This document shows, piece by piece, positions 1 to 10,492 of a DNA stretch of 64,000 nucleotides (the stretch's first letter is position 1; each line of letters opens with the position of its first letter). A program made the position numbers and the translations under genes. This stretch comes from Blastococcus sp. DSM 46786. GTDB taxonomy: Bacteria > Actinomycetota > Actinomycetes > Mycobacteriales > Geodermatophilaceae. The stretch is taken from assembly GCF_900109665.1 (NCBI RefSeq), contig NZ_FOAO01000023.1:1-64000 (forward strand), written 5' to 3'. The notes beneath the pieces were generated by a model. The model searched no databases. It had not been told where the DNA came from and was given only the letters and a program-made list of their open reading frames with translations.

Positions 1-321
1 CTCGTCGGGCACGAACTCACTCGCCCCCGCCGGGCCGCGGTCCCCGGCCCGCTCACCCCCAGGTGGCGGATCGGAAGGCGCCGGCCGGGCGGCCGCGAGG
101 TCCATCACCAGCTCCACCCGCAACGCGGCCAGCTTCGCCTCGGCAACCACGATCTGGCCGAGCAGGTCGGCGGCCTCCACCGCGCCGCGCCGGGCCGGCA
201 GCCACGCGGACAACGGCTCGTCCCACCGCTGCGGATCCGGGTCGGCCAGCTCCCACGGCGAGGGCAACGGGTCGACCGGGGACACCGTCACCCCGACCGC
301 GAACCCGACCACCACCGACAT
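1..321 (-). CDS. DUF222 (13E12-type) HNH-endonuclease-family protein, N-terminus only
   Basis: The reading frame starts at an ATG at 321 and runs off the left edge, giving 107 visible residues. The Trp- and Pro-rich start (PLPSPWELADPDPQRW) followed by a helical stretch with VEAADLLGQIVVAEAKLAAL and a Pro/Gly-rich linker is the usual opening of actinobacterial DUF222 proteins, which generally carry a C-terminal HNH nuclease domain. That domain would lie outside the window, so nuclease function cannot be checked here. Such proteins are multicopy in Geodermatophilaceae and their cellular role is unsettled. The next gene to the right is on the same strand but separated by about 55 bases. Confidence 0.6.
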   Translation of the reverse strand, partial: MSVVVGFAVGVTVSPVDPLPSPWELADPDPQRWDEPLSAWLPARRGAVEAADLLGQIVVAEAKLAALRVELVMDLAAARPAPSDPPPGGERAGDRGPAGASEFVPDE

Positions 322-377
322 GACCGCAGGCTAGACAGGGCCTACGACAATTCCCGCAGGTCGACGCCGCGCGAGAG

Positions 378-1022
378 TCAGCCGGTCAGCCCCGCGACCA
401 GACCGGCCAGCAGACCGATCACCAGCACGGCTGTCATCGCGAGCAGTGCCGTGCGGGGCCGGGTGGACCAGCGCTCGGCGAGACCGGGCGGCGACACCTC
501 GCGGGGCGGCCCGGGCGGGGCGGCGAGCCACCGCCGGGCCTCCTCGACCCGGCGCCGCCACCACACGAGGAAGCCCACGGCCCCGCCGGCGACGAGGAGC
601 GCAGCGGGCACGGTGGAGCCGGGCCGGTCCCAGCGGGCACCCAGCAGCAGGCCGGCCGGTCCCAGCGGGACGATCCAGACCAGCCAGCCGACGCCCATCT
701 GGTAACGCGCTCGGACGTCGGCGCGCTCGCGCAATCCCGGGCCGGGGTCCAGCCGGTGACGGAGGGCGTGGCCGATCCGGTGCGCCTCGGCCGACCGGGC
801 ACGCAACCGTGGGTTCAGCAGCACCACCAGTTGGCCGATCAGGACGATCGCCGTCAGGACGCCGATGGCGACCCAGGCCGCGGCGCCTTCCCACACCGCC
901 CACCGTCCCTGGAGGGTGACAAGGCAGGTGAAGAGCAGTGCCACCCCGGGCAGGGCCAGCCAGTCATCACGGCGCCCGCGGCGTTCGACAGAGGACCAGT
1001 CGACGTCCGGACCGGTGCTCAC
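378..1022 (-). CDS. Four-helix membrane protein, paralogue of upstream gene
   Basis: This 214-residue protein starts at a GTG that overlaps the stop of the preceding gene (GTGA), so the two are translationally coupled. The N-terminal third has two hydrophobic segments (around LALPGVALLFTCLV and WVAIGVLTAIVLIGQLVVLL), then a charged helix with an H-R-L-D-PGPGLRER motif, then two more membrane segments, a WWRRRVEEARRWLA cytoplasmic stretch and a last hydrophobic segment near the C-terminus. No known family is recognised. Layout and the S-A-E/PGPGLR region resemble the upstream protein, suggesting an old tandem duplication. The much longer frame reading upstream through the neighbour is a shadow. 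Confidence 0.7.
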   Translation of the reverse strand: MSTGPDVDWSSVERRGRRDDWLALPGVALLFTCLVTLQGRWAVWEGAAAWVAIGVLTAIVLIGQLVVLLNPRLRARSAEAHRIGHALRHRLDPGPGLRERADVRARYQMGVGWLVWIVPLGPAGLLLGARWDRPGSTVPAALLVAGGAVGFLVWWRRRVEEARRWLAAPPGPPREVSPPGLAERWSTRPRTALLAMTAVLVIGLLAGLVAGLTG

Positions 1023-1552
1023 GACGGATCCTCCGGGCGCGGTGGCGGGTGGTCGGCGAGCCACTGCTCGGTCCGGCCCCGCTTCGCCCGCAGGCCCACC
1101 AGCAACCCGGCCGCGAACGTGACGCAGAGCGCGGCTGCGAGCACCGGTCGGACGTCGTCGCGGAGCCCCGCGGTGACCGCGCACGCCAGTGCCAGGATCC
1201 CGAAGACCGCACCGACGGCCCCGCCGGCGACCGGCAGCTCCCGGAGTTCCCGTCGGGCCACCCGCAGCGCCGCCGTCCGCAGGCCAGGACGCGGGGAGGT
1301 GCCGGTGCGCAGCGCAGCGCTGATCTCGACGGCGGCGAGGTACTGCTCCCGCCGGCGCCACCACCGCCACCGTTCGGCCAGCGCCGAACCGACCAGGCCG
1401 CCGAGCAGCGGGTACACGCCGCCAGGTCCGGCCAGCGCCCACAGCGCGGTGGCGATCACGAGCAGGGAGCCGACCAGCAGGGCGTAGTGCTCGCGGGCCT
1501 GACGGCGGACGTGCCGGCGGAGCCAGTCCGGCACTTCCACCTCGGGGACCAT
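1019..1552 (-). CDS. Four-helix membrane protein
   Basis: A 177-residue protein beginning MVPEVEVPDWLRRHVRRQ. Two membrane segments (YALLVGSLLVIATALWALAG and YPLLGGLVGSALAE) are followed by WRWWRRREQYLAAVEISAAL and the motif SPRPGLRTAALRV, then two further membrane segments (GGAVGAVFGILALACAVTAG and VLAAALCVTFAAGLLVG) and a basic tail. Same hydrophobic-charged-hydrophobic layout as the coupled downstream gene. The ATG at 1552 is preferred over the upstream TTG at 1561 because a TAGGTT -10 hexamer lies 7 bases before it, predicting a leaderless mRNA. Function unknown. Confidence 0.7.
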   Translation of the reverse strand: MVPEVEVPDWLRRHVRRQAREHYALLVGSLLVIATALWALAGPGGVYPLLGGLVGSALAERWRWWRRREQYLAAVEISAALRTGTSPRPGLRTAALRVARRELRELPVAGGAVGAVFGILALACAVTAGLRDDVRPVLAAALCVTFAAGLLVGLRAKRGRTEQWLADHPPPRPEDPS

Positions 1553-1559
1553 CGCAGCC

Positions 1560-1565
1560 AACCTA
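1560..1565 (-). promoter_or_regulatory. -10 element for leaderless transcription
   Basis: On the minus strand TAGGTT is followed by 7 bases and then the ATG at 1552. In actinobacteria a TANNNT hexamer 6-8 bases upstream of the start codon usually places the transcription start on the codon itself. No Shine-Dalgarno sequence is present. Confidence 0.55.
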
Positions 1566-1641
1566 GGGAACCGGACTGCGCCGTGGCACCGCCATCACCT
1601 CATCGTGTGCGCCGCTTCCGGGAGCTCACCTGGGTGAGCCC

Positions 1642-3120
1642 TCAGAAGGGGTACTGCCGCCGGGTGTGCTGGACGCTGATCCAGTGGTCGGTGGTGAACT
1701 CCTCGATCGCCCACTCGCCGCCGAAGCGGCCGAGCCCCGAGTCCTTCTCGCCGCCGAACGCGGTGTTGTTCTCGTCGTTGAGCGGGGAGTCGTTGACGTG
1801 CGTCATGCCGGCCTCCACCTGCAGGGCGAAGTTCACGCCGCGCAACGTGTCCCGGGTGAAGACGGCGCTGGAGAGCCCGTACTCGGTGTCGTTGGCGATC
1901 GCGAGCGCATCGGCCTCGTCGCGCGCCCGGATGATCGTCGCGACCGGGCCGAACACCTCCTGGCGCGCGGTGGCGACCTCGTTGCCGCCCAGCAGCACGT
2001 GCGCCGGCAGCACCGAGCCGATCGGGCCGGTGGGATCGCCGCCCAGCAGCTGCTCGGCGCCGTCCTCCCGGGCCTGGGCGACCTTCTCCTGGATGCCCTC
2101 CAGCTGCTTGCTGTTGATGATCGGGCCGATCACGGTGTCGCCCTCGCGCGGGTCGCCGGCCTTGAGCCCGCGCACCCGCTCCACGTACCGGTCGACGAAC
2201 TCGTCGTGCACCGCGCCGTCCACCACGATCCGGTTGGTGATCATGCAGACCTGGCCCTGGTGGAAGAACTTCCCGAAGACGGCGGCGTCCACGGCGTAGT
2301 CCAGGTCGGCATCGTCGAGCACCACCAGCGGGCCGTTCCCGCCCAGCTCCAGCGAGAGCTTCTTGAGCCCCGCCTTCTCGGCGATGCCCTTGCCCACCGG
2401 AGTGGAGCCGGTGAAGGACACCACGCGAGGCGTCGGGTGGCTGACGATCGCGTCACCGATGTCGCTGCCGGAGCCGATCACCACCGACAGCAGGCCCGGC
2501 GGGAGGCCCGCCTCCTCGTAGACCTTGGCGAGCAGCAGCCCGCCGGTCACCGGGGTGTCGCTCGCCGGCTTGAGGACGACGGCGTTGCCCAGCGCCAGGG
2601 CGGGGGCGACCGAGCGGTTGGCCAGGTGCATCGGCACGTTCCACGGGCTGATCACCGCGACCACGCCGACGGGGCGGCGGTAGACGCGGCTCTCCTTGCC
2701 CTCGACGTCGGCCGGCAGGATCCGGCCCTCCATGCGGTAGGGGTAGGACGAGGATTCGTGGAAGTCCCGCAGGGTGATGGCGAACTCGAACTCGGCGGCC
2801 GGTGCCGCGGCGCCGCTCTCGCGGATGTGCCAGTCGACGATCTCGTCCTTGCGTGCCTCCATGATCCGGGCGGCGCGGCGCATGACGTCGGCGCGGTCGC
2901 TGGGCAGCCGGGCGGCCCACTCCCGCTGCGCCTCCTTCGCCGTCGCGTAGGCCTCGTCGAGGTCCTCGGCGTTCGCGAGCGGGATCTCGGTCAGCGTCTC
3001 GCCGGTGTAGGGGTCGGTGTCGGTGCCGGTCTTCCCGGCTCGGCCGGCCCGCCAGGTGCCGCCGATGGGCATCCGGTCGAAGCCGTCGTAGCGCGCGGGT
3101 GCGGTGGTGTCGGAAGCCAT
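1642..3120 (-). CDS. Aldehyde dehydrogenase, benzaldehyde/hydroxybenzaldehyde dehydrogenase-like
   Basis: A 492-residue NAD(P)-dependent aldehyde dehydrogenase, normal length for the family. The N-terminal half carries the cofactor-binding fold with [22 protein letters not shown] and the FTGSTPVGK loop; the general-base Glu lies in [10 protein letters not shown] and the catalytic Cys in GQVCM; the oxidised-cofactor motif is EVFGPVATI. The C-terminal stretch [21 protein letters not shown] is typical of the group that oxidises aromatic aldehydes (benzaldehyde, vanillin, 4-hydroxybenzaldehyde), so an aromatic or aliphatic aldehyde substrate is likely but unproven. The ATG at 3120 is chosen because residues upstream of it look non-coding. 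It is divergent from rpe with about 97 bases between starts. Confidence 0.88.
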   Translation of the reverse strand: MASDTTAPARYDGFDRMPIGGTWRAGRAGKTGTDTDPYTGETLTEIPLANAEDLDEAYATAKEAQREWAARLPSDRADVMRRAARIMEARKDEIVDWHIRESGAAAPAAEFEFAITLRDFHESSSYPYRMEGRILPADVEGKESRVYRRPVGVVAVISPWNVPMHLANRSVAPALALGNAVVLKPASDTPVTGGLLLAKVYEEAGLPPGLLSVVIGSGSDIGDAIVSHPTPRVVSFTGSTPVGKGIAEKAGLKKLSLELGGNGPLVVLDDADLDYAVDAAVFGKFFHQGQVCMITNRIVVDGAVHDEFVDRYVERVRGLKAGDPREGDTVIGPIINSKQLEGIQEKVAQAREDGAEQLLGGDPTGPIGSVLPAHVLLGGNEVATARQEVFGPVATIIRARDEADALAIANDTEYGLSSAVFTRDTLRGVNFALQVEAGMTHVNDSPLNDENNTAFGGEKDSGLGRFGGEWAIEEFTTDHWISVQHTRRQYPF

Positions 3121-3203
3121 GGGTCCGGCCCTACCCGGTCGTCCGCAACGGACACCCGGTCGGGCGCGGGCGGGAGGCGGCACGGCCGTGATCGCGGCGC
3201 CCC

Positions 3204-3209
3204 TAGACT
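3204..3209 (+). promoter_or_regulatory. -10 element of the rpe-rib-his operon (leaderless)
   Basis: TAGACT lies 8 bases upstream of the GTG start of rpe, with no Shine-Dalgarno sequence. This predicts that the operon mRNA begins at or next to the rpe start codon, which also means there is no room for an FMN riboswitch in front of the operon, and I see none. Confidence 0.55.
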
Positions 3210-3217
3210 CGGCGGAC

Positions 3218-3889
3218 GTGTCCCGGGAACCGCTGATCGCGCCCAGCCTGCTGTCCGCGGACTTCGCCCGCCTGGCCGACGAGGTGGCGCGCGTCGCCGA
3301 CGCCGACTGGCTGCACGTCGACGTCATGGACGCCCACTTCGTCCCGAACCTGACCCTGGGCCTGCCGGTGGTCGAGGCGATCCAGCGGGTCAGCCCCGTG
3401 CCCCTGGACTGCCACCTCATGATCGAGGACCCCGAGCGCTGGGCGCCGGGCTACGCCGAGGCAGGAGCGCGCAACGTCACGGTGCACGCCGAGGCCTGCA
3501 CCGATCCGCGGAAGGTGGCCCGGGACCTGCGCGCCGCCGGTGCCCTGGCCGGGCTGGCGATCAAGCCCGGTACGCCGCTGGAGGACTACCTCGACGTCCT
3601 GGGCGACTTCGACACCTTTCTGGTGATGAGCGTCGAGCCCGGGTTCGGCGGCCAGTCGTTCATCGCCGACGTGCTGCCCAAGGTGCGCCGGGCCCGGGAA
3701 CTGGTGGACGCCGGGGAGCTCCGGCTGCTGGTCGAGATCGACGGCGGCATCAACGCCGGCACGATCGAGCAGGCCGCCGAGGCCGGCGTCGACATGTTCG
3801 TCGCGGGCTCGGCCGTCTACGGCGCCGACGACCCCGCGAAGGCGATCGCCGCGCTGCGCGCGCAGGCCGCCGCCGCGATGCGCGGGTGA
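3218..3889 (+). CDS. rpe: Ribulose-phosphate 3-epimerase
   Basis: A 223-residue TIM-barrel enzyme interconverting ribulose 5-phosphate and xylulose 5-phosphate in the pentose phosphate pathway. Visible motifs: [13 protein letters not shown] at the N-terminus, [17 protein letters not shown] with metal-binding His and Asp residues, [12 protein letters not shown], the phosphate loop [13 protein letters not shown] and VEIDGGIN near the C-terminus. The GTG at 3218 is chosen because it aligns with the usual start and follows a leaderless -10. Its stop overlaps the ribD start by 4 bases (GTGA), making it the first gene of a riboflavin operon. The enzyme supplies balance for ribulose 5-phosphate, a substrate of RibBA. 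Confidence 0.95.
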   Translation: MSREPLIAPSLLSADFARLADEVARVADADWLHVDVMDAHFVPNLTLGLPVVEAIQRVSPVPLDCHLMIEDPERWAPGYAEAGARNVTVHAEACTDPRKVARDLRAAGALAGLAIKPGTPLEDYLDVLGDFDTFLVMSVEPGFGGQSFIADVLPKVRRARELVDAGELRLLVEIDGGINAGTIEQAAEAGVDMFVAGSAVYGADDPAKAIAALRAQAAAAMRG

Positions 3890-5043
3890 GCCTCTCCCCG
3901 GCGGAGCGTTCCGCGAGCATCCCGGCGCACGAGTCCAGCGCCACGATCCCGGCGCACGAGTCCAGCGCCACGATCCCGGCGCACGAGTCCAGCGCCATGG
4001 CCCGGGCGCGGGAGCTCGGCGCCACCGTCCTGGGGACGACGAGCCCCAACCCCGCGGTGGGCGCCGTGGTCCTCGCCGCCGACGGTGACGTGGTCGGCGA
4101 GGGGGCCACGCACCCGCCCGGCGGCCCGCACGCCGAGGTCGTCGCCCTGGCGCAGGCCGGGGCGCGGGCCCGGGGCGGCACCGCCGTCGTCACCCTGGAG
4201 CCGTGCGCGCACACGGGGCGCACCGGTCCGTGCGCCGACGCGCTGCTGGCCGCCGGCATCGGCCGCGTCGTCGTCGCCGTGCCCGAACCCACCGAGCTGG
4301 CGGGCGGGGGAGCGGACCGCCTGCGGGCGGCCGGGGTCGACATCGTCCTGGGCGTGGAGCAGGAGGCCGCCGAGCGCGGCGCGCTGGCCGGCTGGCTCAC
4401 CGGTGTGCGGGAGCAGCGGCCGTACGTGATCTGGAAGGTCGCCGCGACCCTCGACGGGCGGGTCGCCGCGGCCGACGGCAGCAGCCGCTGGGTCACCGGG
4501 CCCGAGGCGCGCGCCGAGGTGCACCGGCTCCGGGCCGGCTGCGACGCCGTCGTGGTCGGTTCGGGCACCGCGCTCACCGACGACCCGCAGCTCACCGTCC
4601 GCGACGCCGACGGCCGGGACGCCGACCGGCAGCCGCTGCGCGTCGTCGTCGACCGCCGGGACCGGCTGCCGGCCACCGCCCGGGTGCTGGACGACGCCGC
4701 GCCCACGCTGGTCAGCCACGCCGCGACCCCGGCGGAGCTGCTGGCCGAGCTGTTCGACCGTGACGTCCGCCGGGTGCTGCTCGAGGGTGGCCCGACCCTC
4801 GCCGGCGCGTTCCTGCGCGCGGGGCTCGTCGACGAGGCCGTCGTCCACCTCGCGCCCAAGCTGCTGGGCGCCGGGCCCTCCCTGGTGGGGGACCTGGGAA
4901 TTCCCGGGATCGGCTCGGCGCTGACCTTCTCGGTCGCCGACGTCCTCCCGTTGGGTGGGGACGTGCAGATCCGGCTGCACCCCACCCGGCACACTGGTGG
5001 GGTCACCCGCACCGGCGGGGACGGCACGGACGGAGGGAGCTGA
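3886..5043 (+). CDS. ribD: Bifunctional diaminohydroxyphosphoribosylaminopyrimidine deaminase/reductase
   Basis: A 385-residue bifunctional riboflavin enzyme: an N-terminal zinc deaminase domain (roughly residues 38-180) with HAEV and [11 protein letters not shown] zinc motifs, then a NADPH-dependent reductase domain (from about 185) with [25 protein letters not shown], the [17 protein letters not shown] loop and [13 protein letters not shown]. The start GTG overlaps the rpe stop. The first 38 residues are unusual: a perfect 27-bp unit is repeated three times, encoding IPAHESSA(T/M) three times, and ends in an ATG at 3997 that begins MARARELG, the conserved start of the deaminase domain. Translation could therefore begin at 3886 or at 3997; the coupled GTG is preferred. 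It directly abuts ribE. Confidence 0.92.
   Translation: MSLSPAERSASIPAHESSATIPAHESSATIPAHESSAMARARELGATVLGTTSPNPAVGAVVLAADGDVVGEGATHPPGGPHAEVVALAQAGARARGGTAVVTLEPCAHTGRTGPCADALLAAGIGRVVVAVPEPTELAGGGADRLRAAGVDIVLGVEQEAAERGALAGWLTGVREQRPYVIWKVAATLDGRVAAADGSSRWVTGPEARAEVHRLRAGCDAVVVGSGTALTDDPQLTVRDADGRDADRQPLRVVVDRRDRLPATARVLDDAAPTLVSHAATPAELLAELFDRDVRRVLLEGGPTLAGAFLRAGLVDEAVVHLAPKLLGAGPSLVGDLGIPGIGSALTFSVADVLPLGGDVQIRLHPTRHTGGVTRTGGDGTDGGS
3919..3999 (+). repeat. 27-bp in-frame tandem repeat (3 copies) inside ribD
   Basis: Three consecutive copies of a 27-base unit start at 3919, 3946 and 3973. They are identical apart from the last codon (ACG, ACG, ATG). Each encodes the nonapeptide IPAHESSAT (last copy ends in Met). 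The repeat lengthens the N-terminus ahead of the conserved deaminase domain without breaking the frame. Confidence 0.95.
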
Positions 5044-7779
<2,736 letters not shown>

Positions 7780-7784
7780 AAGGA

Positions 7785-7836
7785 CCTCGTCCCTCCCCAC
7801 GACACGCTTCGCGCGCCGCGGGCCCCTGGGACGAGG
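7785..7836 (+). terminator. Hairpin between hisE and hisG
   Basis: CCTCGTCCC at 7785-7793 pairs perfectly with GGGACGAGG at 7828-7836 around a 34-base GC-rich loop. There is no T-run after it, so it may be an attenuating or mRNA-processing structure rather than a full terminator. It sits in the only non-overlapping gap in the rib-his series. Confidence 0.4.
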
Positions 7837-7866
7837 CCGTTCCATTCCCTCGCTAGGAGACCTCGA

Positions 7867-8733
7867 GTGCTGCGCGTCGCTGTGCCGAACAAGGGTGTGC
7901 TGAGCGAGCCGGCGGCGGAGATGCTCGCCGAGAGCGGTTACCGCCAGCGGCGCAGCGCCAAGGACCTCGCCGTCTACGACCCGGACAACGACACCGAGTT
8001 CTTCTACCTGCGCCCCCGGGACATCGCCGTCTACGTCGCCGCCGGCACACTGGACGTCGGCATCACCGGCCGCGACATGCTGCTGGAGACCGCCCCCGCC
8101 GACGGGGAGGGCCCGAGCGCGGTGGAGGTCATGCCGCTGGGCTTCGGCCGCTCCTCGTTCCGGTTCGCCACCCCGGTGGAGTCGGAGATCCAGGAGGTGG
8201 AGCAGCTCGCCGGCAGGCGGATCGCCACCGCCTACCCGGTGCTCCTGCGGCGCTACCTGGACGAGCAGGGGCTCAAGGCCGACGTCGTGAAGCTCGACGG
8301 CGCGGTGGAGACCGCCTGCCGGCTGGGCGTCGCCGACGCGGTCTGCGACGTGGTGGAGACCGGGACGACGCTGCGCGCCGCCGGGCTGCACATCATCGGG
8401 GAGCCGGTGCTCAGCAGCGAGGCGATCCTGGTGCGGCGCCAGGGCTCCGAGGAGATCCCCGCGGTGGCGCAGCTGCGCCGGCGGCTGCGCGGCGTGCTGG
8501 TCGCCCGGCAGTACGTGATGCTCGACTACGACTGCCCCAACGAGCTGCTGGAGCGGGCCACCGCGGTCACGCCGGGCATCGAGGGGCCGACGGTCAGCCC
8601 CCTGCAGACGCCGGGCTGGTCGGCCGTGCGCGCGATGATCGCCCGCACCGAGACCAACCGGGTGATGGACGAGCTGTGGGAACTCGGCGCCCGGGCGATC
8701 CTGGTGACGAGCATCCACGCCTCCCGCATCTGA
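7867..8733 (+). CDS. hisG: ATP phosphoribosyltransferase, long form
   Basis: A 288-residue HisG with the regulatory C-terminal domain (long form), catalysing the first committed step of histidine synthesis from ATP and PRPP. Seen: LRVAVPNKGVLSEPAAEML at the start, GITGRDMLLE, the PRPP loop CDVVETGTTLRAAGL, and a C-terminal ferredoxin-like domain (from about 210) ending GARAILVTSIHASRI, which normally binds histidine for feedback inhibition. Long-form enzymes do not need HisZ. GTG start with TAGGAGACC as ribosome-binding site. The stop overlaps the next start by one base (TGATG). Confidence 0.95.
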   Translation: MLRVAVPNKGVLSEPAAEMLAESGYRQRRSAKDLAVYDPDNDTEFFYLRPRDIAVYVAAGTLDVGITGRDMLLETAPADGEGPSAVEVMPLGFGRSSFRFATPVESEIQEVEQLAGRRIATAYPVLLRRYLDEQGLKADVVKLDGAVETACRLGVADAVCDVVETGTTLRAAGLHIIGEPVLSSEAILVRRQGSEEIPAVAQLRRRLRGVLVARQYVMLDYDCPNELLERATAVTPGIEGPTVSPLQTPGWSAVRAMIARTETNRVMDELWELGARAILVTSIHASRI

Positions 8734-9194
8734 TGAAGGTGGTCGCTGCCGTGCTGCTCCTGGCCGGCGTCCTCCTCGGTGCCTGCGCCGGCGGTGCGGG
8801 CACCGGCGGCGACGTCGGGACCGACGGCTCGACGGCGTCGGGCGTCGCGCAGGCCGAGGACGACCTGCGGATCGAGCTGGACCGCGGGGACGGGACGCCG
8901 CCGGAGACGTGGACCCTGACCTGCGGCGCCCGCGTCGGCGGCACCCACCCGCAGGCCGAGGCGGCGTGCACGCACCTGGCCGGCATGTCGGAGCCGTTCG
9001 CGCCGCTGCCCGAGGATCTGGTGTGCACCGAGCAGTACGGCGGACCGCAGACCGCGCACGTCACCGGTCGCTGGAACGGGGAACCGGTGGACCTGCAGCT
9101 GTCCCGCGTCGACGGCTGCCGGATCTCCCAGTGGGACTCGCTCGGCCCGCTCCTGCCCGTGCCGGTGGGGGAGCGGCCGGTTCCGCTCGGCTGA
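8733..9194 (+). CDS. Lipoprotein with subtilisin-inhibitor-like domain
   Basis: A 153-residue exported protein. Residues 1-18 are a lipoprotein signal with lipobox LLGAC (acylated Cys18), followed by a Gly/Thr-rich linker. The rest resembles the Streptomyces subtilisin inhibitor (SSI) family: WTLTCG, GGTHPQAEAACTHL, LVCTEQYGG, VTGRWNGEPV and DGCRIS, with four cysteines placed for two disulfides. SSI proteins inhibit secreted serine proteases. The reactive-site region is not clearly conserved, so inhibitory activity is uncertain. Start ATG overlaps the hisG stop, an unexpected coupling to a biosynthetic gene. Confidence 0.75.
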   Translation: MKVVAAVLLLAGVLLGACAGGAGTGGDVGTDGSTASGVAQAEDDLRIELDRGDGTPPETWTLTCGARVGGTHPQAEAACTHLAGMSEPFAPLPEDLVCTEQYGGPQTAHVTGRWNGEPVDLQLSRVDGCRISQWDSLGPLLPVPVGERPVPLG

Positions 9195-9224
9195 GCGCGC
9201 CCACCTCCTCCGCCGGCGCCCGGC

Positions 9225-10232
9225 TCAGCGGACGCGGGCGGTGCGGTCCACCAGGTCGATGGCCGTGCACAGGCCCAGGGCCATGGCCCGCCCGCTGGTG
9301 GCCCCGGTGGCCAGCAGCCGCGCGATCGCCGGGGCCAGCGGGCGCTCGCCGACCAGCCCGCGGAGCACAGCGGCGTACTCGCCGCTGACCTGCCCGGCGG
9401 CGGCGTGCCGCAGGAGGGCCCGGGACAGCTCGGTGGTGCGGCCCCCGGCCAGGGAGCACACGCCGGAGGCGAAGCGCTGCGCCGCGGGGTGGCCCAGGAG
9501 CACCAGGCCGGCGATCGTGCCGGCCACGACGTCGTCACCGGCCGGCGTGAGCCCCGGGCCCAGGCCGATCAGCCGGGTGGCGGTGCGCAGGGCCGCCTCC
9601 AGGTCCGCCCGGCGCACCGCGCCGCGGAGGGCCGCCAGGGGGCCGCCGGGACCGGTGGGCAGGCCGGGCAGCGTGAAGGAGCTGTGCGGGAGGCCCTCGC
9701 CGTAGAGGGCGTTGCGCAGCTGGCGGACGCCCTCGGGCAGCAGCGCGGGGCGGCCACCGGGCAGCCGGGGGCGGGGGTCCCACCAGGCGGAGGCGCTGAC
9801 GGCGAGGTCGCCGACGACGATCCGCCCGCCGCCCACCTCCGCGGGTGCCCCCGCGGGGACCGCGACCAGCGGGCGCCCGTTGCCGGGGCGGAAGAGGACG
9901 CAGCCCAGCGGCAGGCGGGCGGCGTCGCTGGTGAGGACTCCGACGACCTCGCCGCCGCCGCGCTCGCCGAGCACCTGCACGTACACCGCGGCCGGCACGC
10001 TGAGCAGCACGCGCGCGGGACGGACCGGGCCGCGCAGCACGTCGGCCACGGCGGTGCTCGCGGCGGCGGGGACGGCGGCGGGCGTGGGGGCCACCGGCGC
10101 CGGACGGGCGGCGGCGCGCGCCGATTCCCGGGGCAGGGGGATGGTGGGAACCCCGGCCCGCGCGGCGCGGCCGCGCTGGGCGAGGTGCTCGTTCGAGCCG
10201 GTCCGGACCTCGGTGTCGTCGATCGCGCGCAT
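9225..10232 (-). CDS. DUF2877 protein (AllH-like)
   Basis: A 335-residue protein whose central motif IGLGPGLTPAGDDVVAGTIAGL is the hallmark of DUF2877. Members related to AllH take part in allantoin/oxamate metabolism, where they form part of oxamate carbamoyltransferase. The first 65 residues are a basic, proline-rich extension. The ATG at 10232 (MRAIDDTEV) has GGAGGG as ribosome-binding site and is preferred to an upstream start. Its divergent neighbour is a PucR-family regulator, a family that often controls purine/ureide catabolism, which agrees with the AllH relation, but no other ureide genes are in the window. Confidence 0.72.
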   Translation of the reverse strand: MRAIDDTEVRTGSNEHLAQRGRAARAGVPTIPLPRESARAAARPAPVAPTPAAVPAAASTAVADVLRGPVRPARVLLSVPAAVYVQVLGERGGGEVVGVLTSDAARLPLGCVLFRPGNGRPLVAVPAGAPAEVGGGRIVVGDLAVSASAWWDPRPRLPGGRPALLPEGVRQLRNALYGEGLPHSSFTLPGLPTGPGGPLAALRGAVRRADLEAALRTATRLIGLGPGLTPAGDDVVAGTIAGLVLLGHPAAQRFASGVCSLAGGRTTELSRALLRHAAAGQVSGEYAAVLRGLVGERPLAPAIARLLATGATSGRAMALGLCTAIDLVDRTARVR

Positions 10233-10396
10233 GGGACGCCCTCCACCCCGTCGGGACGGCGGAGGCCGGTGGGTCGGCGCTCCACCCTCGCCCACCCGCT
10301 CCCGAGGAGGGTGCACGGGCTCCTCACGGAGCGCCTACCATCCAGCGAGCAGGTGGAACGAGGTCGAACCTAAGCGGCGCGTCGCACGCCCTCTTA

Positions 10397-10411
10397 TGGC
10401 GGATATCGCCA
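10397..10411. promoter_or_regulatory. Candidate operator in DUF2877-pucR intergenic region
   Basis: TGGCG-GATAT-CGCCA is an inverted repeat with 5-bp arms and a GATATC core, situated in the 260-base divergent intergenic region about 80 bases upstream of the regulator start. The rest of this region shows no gene. Binding by the PucR protein is a guess based on position only. Confidence 0.35.
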
Positions 10412-10492
10412 AGAATGGGGGTCGGCGTCCGGGGACACCTGACAGGCATCTGCCGTGTGGCACCCTGGACGACGACTGGAAGGGGATGCCTC

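Noticed and set aside
3121-3217. FMN riboswitch before the riboflavin operon
   Set aside because: Only 97 bases separate the divergent starts and the -10 is 8 bases from the rpe start, leaving no leader; no RFN-like sequence is visible.
3919-3999. Three 27-bp repeats considered as a CRISPR seed or mobile repeat
   Set aside because: Units are contiguous without spacers and stay in frame with ribD, so it is a tandem coding duplication.
1666-5043. Very long plus-strand open frame (1125 codons) covering the aldehyde dehydrogenase antisense and continuing into ribD
   Set aside because: Only the part from 3886 matches a real protein (RibD). The rest is antisense or out-of-frame to aldehyde dehydrogenase and rpe and shows typical high-GC shadow composition.
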